Shown here piece by piece: positions 32,939 to 43,402 of a DNA stretch of 64,000 nt (positions within the stretch are counted from its first letter, which is position 1; every line of letters starts with the position of its first letter). The notes beneath the pieces were generated by a model. It had not been told where the DNA came from and did not search any database. It saw only the letters and a list, made by a program, of their open reading frames with translations. This DNA comes from Smallanthus sonchifolius (Eukaryota; Streptophyta; Magnoliopsida; Asterales; Asteraceae). The position numbers were made by a program, and so were the translations under genes. The stretch spans positions 37,242,001 to 37,306,000 of the forward strand of contig CM042032.1 in assembly GCA_023525975.1 (NCBI GenBank), read 5' to 3'.

Positions 32939-35900
32939 ATGGATTCTACACCACTGATGTTGAATGGCAGTTGCTTTGGTGGGGTCTCTGATAAGATCAT
33001 CATCGATACGGATCCAGGCATTGGTATTTTCTTTATCCTTTTCGTATCTTCTTTCAATGGATATAGTTTGATATTGCTGATGTTATTGCTACCACTTGAT
33101 TTATAAATTGATGCTGTTGTAATGGTTTATAATTGAATTTTGGGTTTCTTCGATTTTAGGACTGAGTTTTGGGTTTTGGTTCTGAAATTTGGAAATATGA
33201 ATCATCAAATGATATGGGAATTTAGTACTTTGGGGATTCTTGTGCAATTTAAAGTAGTCAAAGGCTTAAGGCACGCTCAAGGCACCGCGCCGGAGACCGG
33301 CAAGGCGCATGTGTATTCCATATCATTTTTTTGCTGTTTTAAACGTGTTTTAGGTAGGGGTGTGAAAAAACCGAAAAAAGAACCAACTCCGTAACCGAAA
33401 AAACCGACCCAAAATTTGAATTCGGTTTCTAACCGTATCCGAATTGTGAATTCGGTTTTCGGTTCGGTTAAAGGATATACATTTTTTTGAATTCGGTTTA
33501 TTTTGTTAAATGATAACCATATATGTTGAATTCGGTATATGCCGATACACCATTAAAAAAGTCGAATTTGGTTAGATAAATTCTCAATACAGTTCTGTTC
33601 GGTTAACGGATAGGCCTAAAAAGAATTGAAAACCGAACCCAAAAAACCGAACAAACCGAAAACCAAACCATTGAACACCCCTAGTTTTAGGCTAGTACTG
33701 TTTATTTGGCTTATTTACACTGTTTTAGACTAGTTTAGGCTGGTTCAGACAAGTTTTTATAGATTCAAGTCTAAATTTTTCAAGTTTTTTGTGCCTTGTT
33801 GCACGCAAGGCGGTATTGTTGGGCCTGAACTCACCTAGGCGTGCTTCTTTGGCGCCTTTGACTACTATGAGTCAAACATGTTGAATATGGGTGATAAGAT
33901 GCAACTTTGTTTACCATTTGCAGATGATAGCATGGCAATCATGATGGCTTTCCAAACACCAAACTTGGAGATCTTAGGTTTAACCACCATTTTTGGTAAT
34001 GTTTCGACGCAAGATGCCACTCGCAATGCCTTACTTTTGGTACTCACTTTCTTGAGTTGATACCATGTTTGATTGTATTTCAAATGAATTTGGATGTTGA
34101 ACATGATCAATTACCTGTGTTCTTTTGTAAAAGGATAGTGTGAGATGGCAGGACGTCATGGTGTCCCTGTTGCAGAAGGTAGCTCTAGACCGCTAAAGGT
34201 ATGTTTCACATTGTGTTCACTTGATTGCTACTATTGAAACATGTACACTTTACAAAGGAAAATGAAATGTTTTTTTCTAGGCAAAGAATTGGTAGTATGT
34301 TTGTCTATGTAGTATGTACCATCTCAATCTTTCAAAGAAATAACACCAAGATCTTGGTTTAAAAAAACATGAGGGACTCAGAGGCGTTTAGGTCCCAAAA
34401 GCCGAGGCTCGCGCGTCATGTACGTGAGACCTTGCTCTATGTACAACCAAATAAGCTTTATTTACAACTAGAAGTTGTGTCTCTCTCATTTGTTTTACAT
34501 ATCAACTTTTTTATCAAGTAAACCTTTCAAAAAAAAAATCACCCTTTTGGTTGCTTTTACATATCAAAGTCCTACAAACCCTAGTTTTGACCCAAAAGTA
34601 CATGAGGCGGCGCCTCAAGCCCCTGACGCGTTTTCTAACTCACCTCGCGCCTCAGGAGCCATTTTTAAACCAAGACCAAGATTTTTTTGTTCACGTTGTG
34701 TGACTATATGTTTCCTTTTTCCCTTGTTGATTGAAGTCTATGAATTGATCAAGCACTAGTGTACTATGATAGGGTGGAGAGCCGGAGATTGTGGACTTTG
34801 TTCATGGTTCAGACGGATTAGGTAACATAAATCTACCCGACCCCAAATCAAAGAAAGTAGATATATCAGCATCTGAATTTTTAGTTGATAAAGTTTCTCA
34901 ATATCCCGGTGAAATATCTATACTTGCACTTGGCCCGCTCACGAATTTGGCTATGGTAAGCCACAAATGTTGGTCATTATCAATTTATCAGTTTATCACA
35001 TCATCATGCAAGATTTTATTGTGCAACTAGTGTCATGACAGCATGTTGGTTCTGTTAATCTAGGCCATCAAAAGGGACTCGTCATTTGTAACCAAAGTGA
35101 AAAGAGTGGTTATACTCGGTGGAGCTTTCTTTGCACTCGGAAACATTAATCCAGCTGCAGAATCAAATGTACAGCATTTCTTTTCTTTTCAAGTGAAAAA
35201 CATAGACGGGTTGGGTAACGGGTCAAACTGTTAAAAGCAGAATCTTTTTATATGGGCCGGGTTCAGTCGGACCTAAACACTTTCAAAATTTTCATTAAAA
35301 TAATTAATGCATTCAATATGATTACAAAAACTATATTATTACAATAATAGTAAACCCAAATCAACTTATTCACAAGGAAATGGGTTGAAATTGCCACCTG
35401 TAGAAAAGCCCGAAACATCAACTAGACCAGTAAAGTAGTGGTGTATTTTACCTGCAGATTTATGGGGACCCTGAAGCAGCAGACATTGTGTTCACCTCTG
35501 GGGCCAATATAGACGTTGTTGGCATAAACATCACAACACAAGTCAAACTATCAGGTCCATTCATTTAACCGGTCAAAATTCCTAGATTCACGCCCCTTTG
35601 TAATATACAGCATAATTAAAGTTAGACACTGTGATTTGTGGCTTTTAGACCAGGATCTTGATGATCTGAGGCGGTCTGCAGGGAAGCATGCTCAATTTTT
35701 GTGTGACATTACTAAATTTTACCGTGATTGGCATGTGAAATCTGATGGTGTTTATGGTACACACTCATATTTCTTTGATGATTAGAATGAAATGAAAACA
35801 GTTGGTGGTGTATTCTTCTCTTGATGTTTATTTAATGTCTTCAGGGATATTCCTTCACGACCCGGTCAGTTTTGTGTTGCTAGTTCGACCTGATCTTTTC

Positions 35901-36393
35901 ACGTACAAGAAAGGCGTTGTTAGAGTGGAGACACAGGGCCTCTGTGTTGGCCATACCCTAATGGACCAAGGATTGAAAAAGTAAATTCTTTGTTACAGTT
36001 ACTTTGACTTTTCAGGTCAAACAATTATTAAAAATCACTCTGCATTTTTACCAAAAATTCAAGCCTGACATTCCACAACACATATTTGTTTAGTATATAT
36101 AAATATATGTTAATTTTTTATCAAATATTTTTAAAGAAAATATAAGAATCATTGCAAATTCATGAGCTTTGCAGTAGTCTGTTTGACCTTAAAAGTCAAA
36201 ACGTTGTTTTTCCCATGAAATATGCCTTGGCTGACTTCCATGTATGCTTTTTTAACTTATTTATGTTTGTACCCAATGATGCAGATGGAATACAGAGAAT
36301 CCATGGACGGGCTATTCGCCAGTTTCAGTTGTGTGGACGGTCAACGTTGATGAGGTTCTTAAATACATAAAAACTGTCTTAATGACACCATAA
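32939..36393 (+). CDS. URH1: Uridine/inosine nucleoside hydrolase (URH1-type), nine exons
   Basis: Exons: 32939-33023, 33924-34039, 34139-34198, 34773-34955, 35064-35168, 35458-35554, 35649-35756, 35845-35980, 36285-36393. All introns are GT-AG and the phases join into 999 bases (332 residues plus stop), close to the ~336 residues I recall for Arabidopsis URH1. The family hydrolyses the N-glycosidic bond of nucleosides such as uridine, giving base plus ribose in cytosolic salvage and breakdown. The calcium/active-site motif DTDPGIDD is at residues 23-30 and spans the first splice junction; other marks are FVHGSDGLGN, LGPLTNLA, GINITTQ and LHDP (about 255-258). The common Ala after the motif is Ser31. 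Introns 1 and 3 contain small transposons; the frame is intact, so it is probably functional. The exon model is from reading, without transcript data. Confidence 0.93.
33253..33866. mobile_element. Foldback element in URH1 intron 1 (host of a nested MITE)
   Basis: Perfect 13-base inverted ends AGTAGTCAAAGGC and GCCTTTGACTACT, followed inward by AAGGCACGC-type sequence on both sides. I see no clear target duplication. The element at 33355-33683 is nested within. Confidence 0.55.
33355..33683. mobile_element. 329-bp hAT-like MITE nested in intron 1
   Basis: Ends TAGGGGTGTGAA and TTGAACACCCCTA, with a perfect 8-bp duplication GTTTTAGG at 33347-33354 and 33684-33691. The interior is rich in CGGTT/AACCG motifs. 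Confidence 0.88.
34353..34674. mobile_element. 322-bp hAT-like MITE in URH1 intron 3
   Basis: Terminal inverted repeats CTTGGTTTAAAAA and TTTTTAAACCAAG, with an 8-bp duplication ACCAAGAT at 34345-34352 and 34675-34682. The arms continue imperfectly through CCTCAGGAGCC/ACATGAGGGACTC. Confidence 0.85.
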
Positions 36394-37429
36394 TTAGCAA
36401 CTAATGTTACAATCCTGGAAATATAACAACAATTCAAAATTTGTCTTTGATTTCCCATTTAAAGTACTGTTCCTGTGAAGTTTCCCAAGTTTGTTGAAAT
36501 GTAATTTGAATGTAACTACACAAGATTTCAATAATCTAGCCCACTGTTCCATGAAAACAGTCCAAAACTTTTTATACGTTTCTTACTATGCTTACGCTGA
36601 TGAGTTCATAGTTTATCTTTACACTAGCACTTTAATTTAATGTATCAAGCAAATTAAAATTTTGTTAAACATTCTTGCATAAACGACAATTAAAACATTT
36701 TACAACAATATCTCTTCATCCCGTGTTGTGGACCAAGCCTATAATCATGATTTGCCAATGGCTTCCAAACTTGTTTTACCCTAAGTTGCGACTTACTATG
36801 TGCTAAGGAACCCTCTATAGCTTCCTGCTTACAAAGAAGTCCTTTAACCATTATACAAGCAATTAAGCTTCTTTAACATCACATTAGGCATAAGTAATTT
36901 TACATGTAGACAAAATATTTACAAGTTAGGAAATCACATATATCTCACCTTAAGCTTTTCACCACATTATAAGAACCCATCCTTTCACTTTTCAAGGCCT
37001 CCTATAATCAGAACAAGACACTATAAGACTTTATTCTAGTCATAACATACTTCATACAATCCTAAGTTGATTGGTTGAGTGCTTTCATGAGTTCTTACCT
37101 TCTTATTCATTGAGAATTGAAAACGAGTTGGTCCAATTTAGGGAGAGCCGTTAATCAAAATAAGACCCTTGAAATAGTGTAAGAAAAAATAGATGACTGT
37201 TGAGCTGATAACACCAACAAATATTTAGTTGACTACAATTTTTGACCTTATATTAATACATCAACTAATTTAAGCATGATGATCAAAGTGACAAAATCCT
37301 ATCATCACAGTGTTGGTGCATATTCACTGTAGCTATTTAATCTAGTTGTTTTATCACATTATAAATGAGTTGTGTGAATTTTTTATTAGATATTTTAGTG
37401 TAATTGGATTAACATGTTTGACCAATATG
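36394..37429. other. Downstream interval, no gene seen
   Basis: About 1 kb after the URH1 stop. It presumably includes the 3' UTR, but I cannot place a poly(A) site. No conserved coding sequence is recognised on either strand. Confidence 0.4.
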
Positions 37430-37495
37430 TATCATCATAAATATCAAATAAGTAAGGAGGTGCGGAGTGCACGCTTGTTTGAGTTTATTATGATA

Positions 37496-37575
37496 TCAGG
37501 GGCGAAGCCCAATTAACGGGGTCCGGGGGCAGCGCCCCCGGTAGCGGGGTCCAAGGGGCAGAGCCCCTGGCTAGG
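37496..37575. repeat. Twin G+C-rich hairpins
   Basis: GGGGGCAGCGCCCCCGG (37526-37542) and CCAAGGGGCAGAGCCCCTGG (37551-37570) are two adjacent stem-loops after GGGGTCC phrases in otherwise A+T-rich DNA. Such paired motifs occur in plant repeats, possibly an LTR. No element boundaries could be found. Confidence 0.6.
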
Positions 37576-38095
37576 TTCGAAATCCGGAGGGGGAAAAAGT
37601 GAATTTCCACTAATATTGCTTCATTAAAAATTCATTTGAAAATGAATTTCCGGAAATTCACATGTGAAATCCGGAGGGGGCAAAAGTGGCAAATTTGAAA
37701 TTCGAGAACTGCCTAGGGCAGTTTCTAGACCTAATAACTACAAATACGCTCTTGCGGATTTTGGTCTCTCTTCTGGTTCGAATTCATCACAGAACACACC
37801 ATACTTTGTTCTTCTAATCTTTGAATTGTATCCGATCAATCATTTGGGTGAACCACCAAATAGATTTGATCTGAAAGTGTGATCACGCCTTTTAGAGTAT
37901 CCAAGCATTAAGTTCGTTTATGCATTTTCCTCAACATTTTTTGTTCTATACAATGAGACAAAAGTACATTGGAAGTTCAACCATTGTGGTGTATATGCAT
38001 GATTACTCTAACATCCCATATTACCTGTATGCTTTTCCATGCTTCATTTGTCCGCTATTTAGCTACAAGATATTAAGCATGTAACATCCATCCTT
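37576..38095. other. Interval without recognised gene
   Basis: No supportable gene. A short frame near 37735-37780 reads YALADFGLS, which resembles a kinase motif by chance; nothing around it supports a kinase. Confidence 0.35.
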
Positions 38096-39213
38096 TGAGG
38101 GGGACAAATAATCACAAGAGAGCACTAATGATGGGGGCATAATTTAGCATAAGTTACACGGGAGCTATCCAAGAACGCCAAAATGGGTGTTAGACTATAA
38201 AAACCTAATGTCATATTATAGCATTGTCACTGGACTTTATTGTACATATTTTATATTCCTTATACTCTTGTTAGGGTTGTGCAAAGGGTCGGAACCTAAC
38301 CGACCCGACTCGGACCTTCAAGAACCGAAAACTCTTTTATTGATGAAATTGGGAACCACGAACCGAACCTTATAAGCCTATGTGGTTCGTGTCCTTGAGG
38401 TTTCGGGTCCGGTTCACGGTTCGCATGGTCCAGAACCATAACTTGCTCACCCCTACTCTTTATATACTGATGAGTAATATAGAGAAACCCTGATTTGGGG
38501 ATTTCCACGATATTCAACATGGTATCAAGCCACTAGCCGTCGCCGCTAATCTCGTTATTCTACCACTGATCGGATTTTTTTGGGTCTCTCTCGCCGGCGT
38601 TGGTTAATTTTTTCCGTTGCCCCACTTCGTGTCTTCTCCGGATACAGCCGCTAAGCAGATTAGAAGCCGACACCACTGGTTCGTTCTTTCTTTGTTTACT
38701 TTTTTTTGTTCCGCCCGCGGTTTGCCTTTCCATTGTTTTTTGTTTATTTTATTTTTTTTCTTTATTCTCCTTATAACTTCTACACCAACCTAGCGTCTCT
38801 TTCTGCCCCATCCCTTGTTTACACCTTTACAAACATCTGCCAACAAAAGTTGGTTTTATAATACCAGTGACCCTGATCTCTTAAAAAAATACCTTCAAAA
38901 CACTTTGGGACATTCTTGTTCAATTCTTTCTACATAACTAGATGTCTCGTATGCTTCAAATGCAACACACTTTTCGTAACACACAGAAAGATGCCATGTC
39001 TATTACTTTGTTTTCACATCACCTTAAAAATCTTTCTGATAAATTAATTGACGTTGATTCTCCTATTAGTGGAACCAAACTTGTTATGCAAGTTTTGTGG
39101 CAATTACCACCCTCTTATAGGAGCATTGATATTGCCATCACCAATTATGTCCTTTTCCCTTCTTTTTGGAAGTCACAAACATGTTACTCTATAACACTCA
39201 AAGTTCATAATTA
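38096..39213 (+). mobile_element. Ale/Retrofit-like copia remnant (LTR, primer site, gag fragment)
   Basis: A probable LTR (about 38096-38519, TGAGGGGGAC to TTCAACA, with a CTATAAAAACC TATA near 38196) is followed by a primer site TGGTATCAAGCC at 38520. A gag fragment at 38942-39213 reads LQMQHTFRNTQKDAMSITLF and VDSPISGTKLVMQVLWQLPP, a copia gag signature. The upstream part of gag is in other frames. The 5' LTR boundary is approximate. The last 70 bases belong to the segment duplicated at 52839. Confidence 0.6.
38272..38455. mobile_element. hAT-like MITE in the copia LTR remnant
   Basis: Ends TAGGGTTGTGCAA and TTGCTCACCCCTA with GGTTC/GAACC-rich interior, like the MITE at 33355. The flanks (actcttgt and ctctttat) are only a poor 8-bp duplication. 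Confidence 0.55.
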
Positions 39214-39592
39214 ATTGACGTTGATTCTCCTAACCTGGCCCCGTCTCTATCATAATTTGTATACATTATATTCGTGTTAGACTTAATTATGATAAATTAA
39301 GGTCATTTCATAATTAGCAAAGTTCATTAATAACATTTCAAGCGTCGGTAATGCGATAAATTACCGGGTCACACGCAGTATAATCGGCACACACGAACGT
39401 TGGTGATAATTAATATTTATGTTTTAATAAATATTTCGAGATGTTACAACACTATTTTTAAAACTTAAATATATGCATGTATTTATTTATATCAACCGAG
39501 TACTCAACGCGCACCTTTACCGTTTCACCGGCATATCCTACTTTAACGCGCTATTTCACTATATTAAATTACTAAACATATGTTTACATGTT
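39143..39592. repeat. Left copy of a duplicated flank (see 52839-53289)
   Basis: 450 bases immediately left of the SIRE-type element. They recur at 52839-53289 with four base differences and one indel. It contains the end of the copia gag remnant and, on the minus strand, an LTR-like start TGTAACATCTCG near 39458. Confidence 0.92.
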
Positions 39593-40404
39593 TGTAGAAC
39601 CAAAGATTGATTGCTACCAAATTATTCTAAGTACAAATGCTGCTGATAGGCTTATCAGCAGCATTCAACACATGTTGCTGCTGATAGGCTTATCAGCAGC
39701 ATTCATCACAAGTTGCTGCTGATAGGCTTATCAGCAGCATTCAACACTTGTTGCTGCTGATAGGCTTATCAGCAGCATTTAACACAGGTTGCTGCTGATA
39801 GGTTTATCAGCAGCGTTCAACACTTGTTGCTGTTGATAGCCTTATCAGCAACATTATTCTCATCTCTGCTGCTGATAGCTTTATTCACTGAAGACCAAAC
39901 GTTGCAGCTGACTACCCATGTGAAGCGCCTCTGACACCTTTCTGCAAAAGCAACTGCCACACTCCAAGCAGAAGGAACCTCAGTGGTGCAACCAATAAAG
40001 GACAATAACGCGCTTCTCTAAGCATGCAAACAATGATGCCAAAGAAGACGTTTCAATAAAGTTAACTAGATTAGCCTTTGCGTGTAATTTAGTTTAATAA
40101 ACAAGATCAACGGCTTGTGTTAGATCTGATCCTTAGAATCAAGGGTCTGTCTTGATTCTAAGTTACTATATATATATCCTGTAAACACTTCAAACAAAGT
40201 GTGCTCGTGCTTATACTTAATAGTGCTTTTGTGCTCTCATAGTGCTTCTTGATAGTGTTTTACTTGTAAACCTGTAATCCCAGAAGTTTAATACAACATG
40301 CATTTATCAGTATTCTTGCTGTTTACTTGTTTACTCTGTTGGTTGTTACTGTTTCCGCCAATATCAACTAGAATAAAATCACCTTGTAATCTTACGATCC
40401 TACA
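39593..40404 (+). repeat. 5' LTR of SIRE-type element
   Basis: 812 bp, TGTAGAACC to GATCCTACA. It has six hairpin repeats with an exact 38-bp period (39638-39853) and a TATA-like TACTATATATATATCC near 40165. Confidence 0.97.
39638..39853 (+). repeat. Six-copy 38-bp hairpin array in 5' LTR
   Basis: Each unit has a 26-base hairpin: 11-base arms TGCTGCTGATA and TATCAGCAGCA around GGCT (or GGTT/GCCT), then a 12-base spacer. Units start at 39638, 39676, 39714, 39752, 39790 and 39828. A partial seventh lies at about 39866. Confidence 0.95.
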
Positions 40405-40406
40405 AG

Positions 40407-40418
40407 TGGTATCAGAGC
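40407..40418 (+). other. tRNA-iMet primer binding site
   Basis: TGGTATCAGAGC two bases after the 5' LTR. Confidence 0.95.
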
Positions 40419-40508
40419 TTTGGCTCAAGATTAAACAAACTAACATTTGTTTAATCACTTTCTGATTCTATTCAAAACTCTACTCTTGATCAAGTCACAC
40501 AAAACAAA

Positions 40509-43391
40509 ATGGCACAAAGTCATGGATCTGAAGACATCGGCAGTATCAACCGACCACCGAGGTTGGTGTCTGGGGAGGACTATGATATGTGGAAGAACCG
40601 TATGGAAAGCTTCTTCTGCTACCATGAATACGGAATGTGGAAATCCATAAGGGATGGACCTTATGTTCCCATGGTGGCCTCTGCTGACTCCGGAGGACCA
40701 CTAGTTCCGAAGGAACCCTCCAAGTATTCTGAAGAAGACATAAAGAAAATGGAGGTGGACTTCAAGGCATTAGGAGCTATCCAAATGTGCCTTCCAAATG
40801 AAGTTTTTCACAACTTCAAGGCTCACAAAACCGCAAAGGAGTTATGGGGAGCCTTGGGAAAGATGTTTGCTGGATCTGAGGAGGTCAAAGAGAAAAGACG
40901 TGACATTCTCAAGCAACAGTGTGAAAACTTCGTCTGGAAGGAAGGTGAGTCACTAACAGTTTTATATAACAGGTACACGTACCTGGTTGGAGAACTGCAG
41001 TGCTCCAAGGTAAAACTGGAGAATGAAGACATTCTCAAGAAGTTCATAAGATAGCCTAGTTGTTGGACATTATATACAGTGTCCATCAGAAGAACAGAGA
41101 ATCTGAAGACACTTCAGATGACTGAGCTCTTTGGCATGCTCAAAACCTATGAATTAGAAATGATTCAAGCTAAAGAAAGGAGCTCCAGTTATCAATCAGC
41201 TACCACTTCCTCTACCACCACCTCAGCGCTTCACTCTGATCATTCTGGTCCTAGTGCAAGCAACTACTATCCTCCCATAGTTACTCATCCTCAAACACCA
41301 ACTGCTTCACAATCCAACTCATCACCATTTCTTCTTGAGGCACCTCCTCAACAGCCAACCTCTACTACTTTTGTCTCTGACAACTCAAGCAGCATGTACT
41401 TCATAAAGGAGGATCTGGAATGCTTTCATCCAAATGATCTTGAAGAAATGGATATTCAGCACTCATATGCCATGCTCTCCCTCAGAGCAAAAAGGTTTTA
41501 TTCTAGAACCGGGAGATCAGTTCCAAGCAACAACTCAAACACCAGAGTTGGGCTTGATAAAAGCAAGATCCGATGTTACAACTGTAACCAAATGGGTCAC
41601 TTTGCTAGGGAGTGCAAGGCACCTAAAGCCAATCAGGGTGCCAGCCATCAAAGACAAGGTTACCAAGGTCAGCCCAGGCAGCAGCAGCAGCAGCAAGGAA
41701 CTACTCCAGCACAGACTGCAGCCTGTGCAAATGTTGGAACTTCAGACTTTGACTGGAGTTTTCAATATGAAGATGTTCCTGCCTCCAACCAAACACTTAT
41801 GGCAGACAATGCAGAGATACCACCTCAGGTATTTGAACATCTTTGCTCTCAAGCTTGCATTGACAAAGTTTTAGGTTATAGAAAGCATAACCAAAATCTG
41901 ATAGATCAAAATGAAGAGTTTCATCAAATGAAGTCTGAATTCAAAAAGGTCGAAGATACTTACAAAGAAAAAATTAACTGCCTTAAGAAAGAGATTTCTT
42001 CATTAAAACATGAACAAACCAATCTAGAAACTCAGATTGATGATCTATTAGTAAAACTTAAAGCTACCAGAGCTGAACTGGCTGAACAGAAAGTTCATGT
42101 TGAAAAATATGAATTTTCATCTAAAAAGTTACAAAGATTGTTAGATATTCAAGTCCATGAAAGGGTAAAAACTGGACTTGGATATCACAGTGACGAGTAC
42201 CAGACAGTTCCTCCTCCTGCTGATTATGTTGCCATTCACCAACCAAGCTTCAATACTGCAAACCTTGACATGGCAAACCGAAACCTTGATCCTTCAATGG
42301 ATGCATGTTTTGTGGAAAACTGCTCCACCTCTTCAGAATCTGAGTCAACCTGCTCAGACCACTGTGAAACTAGTGAAGTCCCATCTGCTCCTTTCTCTGA
42401 AGCCGGTTGTCCTGTTGTTACTCCAACCATTCCAGCTCCCATCCCATTCAAACAAATCAAGATTAGCTATCCTCCAGGTGGAAGAAAGCTAATCATTGAA
42501 AAGGGAGAGACATCAGGTTTCACCAACCCCAAATATCAGTCAAAGTCAAAAGCGTTTGATATTTCTCATACACCTGGAGAAAAAAGTCCATATGTTCAAA
42601 GGACACTAGAAGAAGCCACCTTTGAACATAACAAAGCTCATCCCTGGAACTTCAAAGATTTGTTTCAAAATAAGAACTATGTGGACTCTCACAGGGACAA
42701 GATAGCAGTATCATGCTTTGTGTGTGGCAAATACAATCACACTGCCAGCACCCGCTTTCACTACCGTGAACACCAAAGAAACTCAAAGCAGCATGCCTTT
42801 GAGAAAACAAACAGAAACAAACAGGTGAGAAGCTATGATGCCAAGGCAACAAAGTTCAGAGAATCTCTATCCCCTCAAAGAGTGCAGATGCAGAAACCTC
42901 AACAAACTTGCATCATATGTAGGGAATCAAACCACTTTGCTGCAACATGCAAGTTCAACCCTTTTAACCAAGCTGCAAATCGTTCATCTGTGCTCAACCC
43001 ATCAGCAGCAAACAAAATCGCTGCTGATAGAGTAAAGTCCAGGAAACAAAAGGCAAAGCCTCCAGCAGCAAAAGTCTCTGCTGCTGACAAAGCAAAATAA
43101 AAAACAACGGCATCAGCAGCAAAAGTATCTGCTGCTGACAAAGCAAAAACTGCTACTGCTCCAGCAAAGCCCTCAGCAGCAAAATCAGCTGCGGATAAGC
43201 CAAAATTGTCAGCAACAACATCTTCTACCGACAATGCAAAGAAAGCTAGAAAACCACCAACACAGCAATGGAAGGCCAAACAATCTCCAAGCATAACTAT
43301 TGGTTCCATTGACTGTAAGCATGCTGAAAATGGCAAATTAGCAACGATCTTCTACAATGCTGCATGCTACAATGATCCTCCCACTAATTAG
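40509..43391 (+). pseudogene. SIRE-type gag with two in-frame stops
   Basis: One frame runs from the ATG at 40509, 91 bases after the primer site, to a stop at 43389-43391 (about 960 codons), interrupted by TAG at 41052-41054 and TAA at 43098-43100. Residues about 15-180 are the copia gag region (LVSGEDYDMWKNRMESFF, ELWGALGKMFAGSEEVKEKR). A canonical CCHC knuckle CYNCNQMGHFAREC starts at codon 356, a degenerate one (CFVCGKYNHTASTRF, last Cys lost) at codon 736 and a full one, CIICRESNHFAATC, at codon 801. A coiled-coil-like stretch lies at about codons 480-550. The tail from about codon 828 repeats SAAKVSAADKAK and is made of hairpin DNA. Gag would form the particle; the stops mean full-length protein needs readthrough or a better copy. 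Confidence 0.88.
42993..43200 (+). repeat. Hairpin repeats inside the gag tail coding region
   Basis: Four CAGCAGC...GCTGCTG inverted repeats (starting near 43003, 43062, 43110 and 43171) of the same family as in the LTR. They encode Ser-Ala-Ala...Ala-Ala-Asp repeats. The fourth pairs CAGC with CTGCGGA imperfectly. Confidence 0.8.
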
Positions 43392-43402
43392 ATATCTTCC
43401 AT

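Noticed and set aside
37735..37785. Kinase-like DFG motif (YALADFGLS)
   Set aside because: Isolated short frame with no other kinase motif.
39638..39853. Regular 38-bp repeats resembling a CRISPR array
   Set aside because: The spacers are nearly identical, the array lies in both LTRs of a plant retrotransposon, and there are no cas genes.
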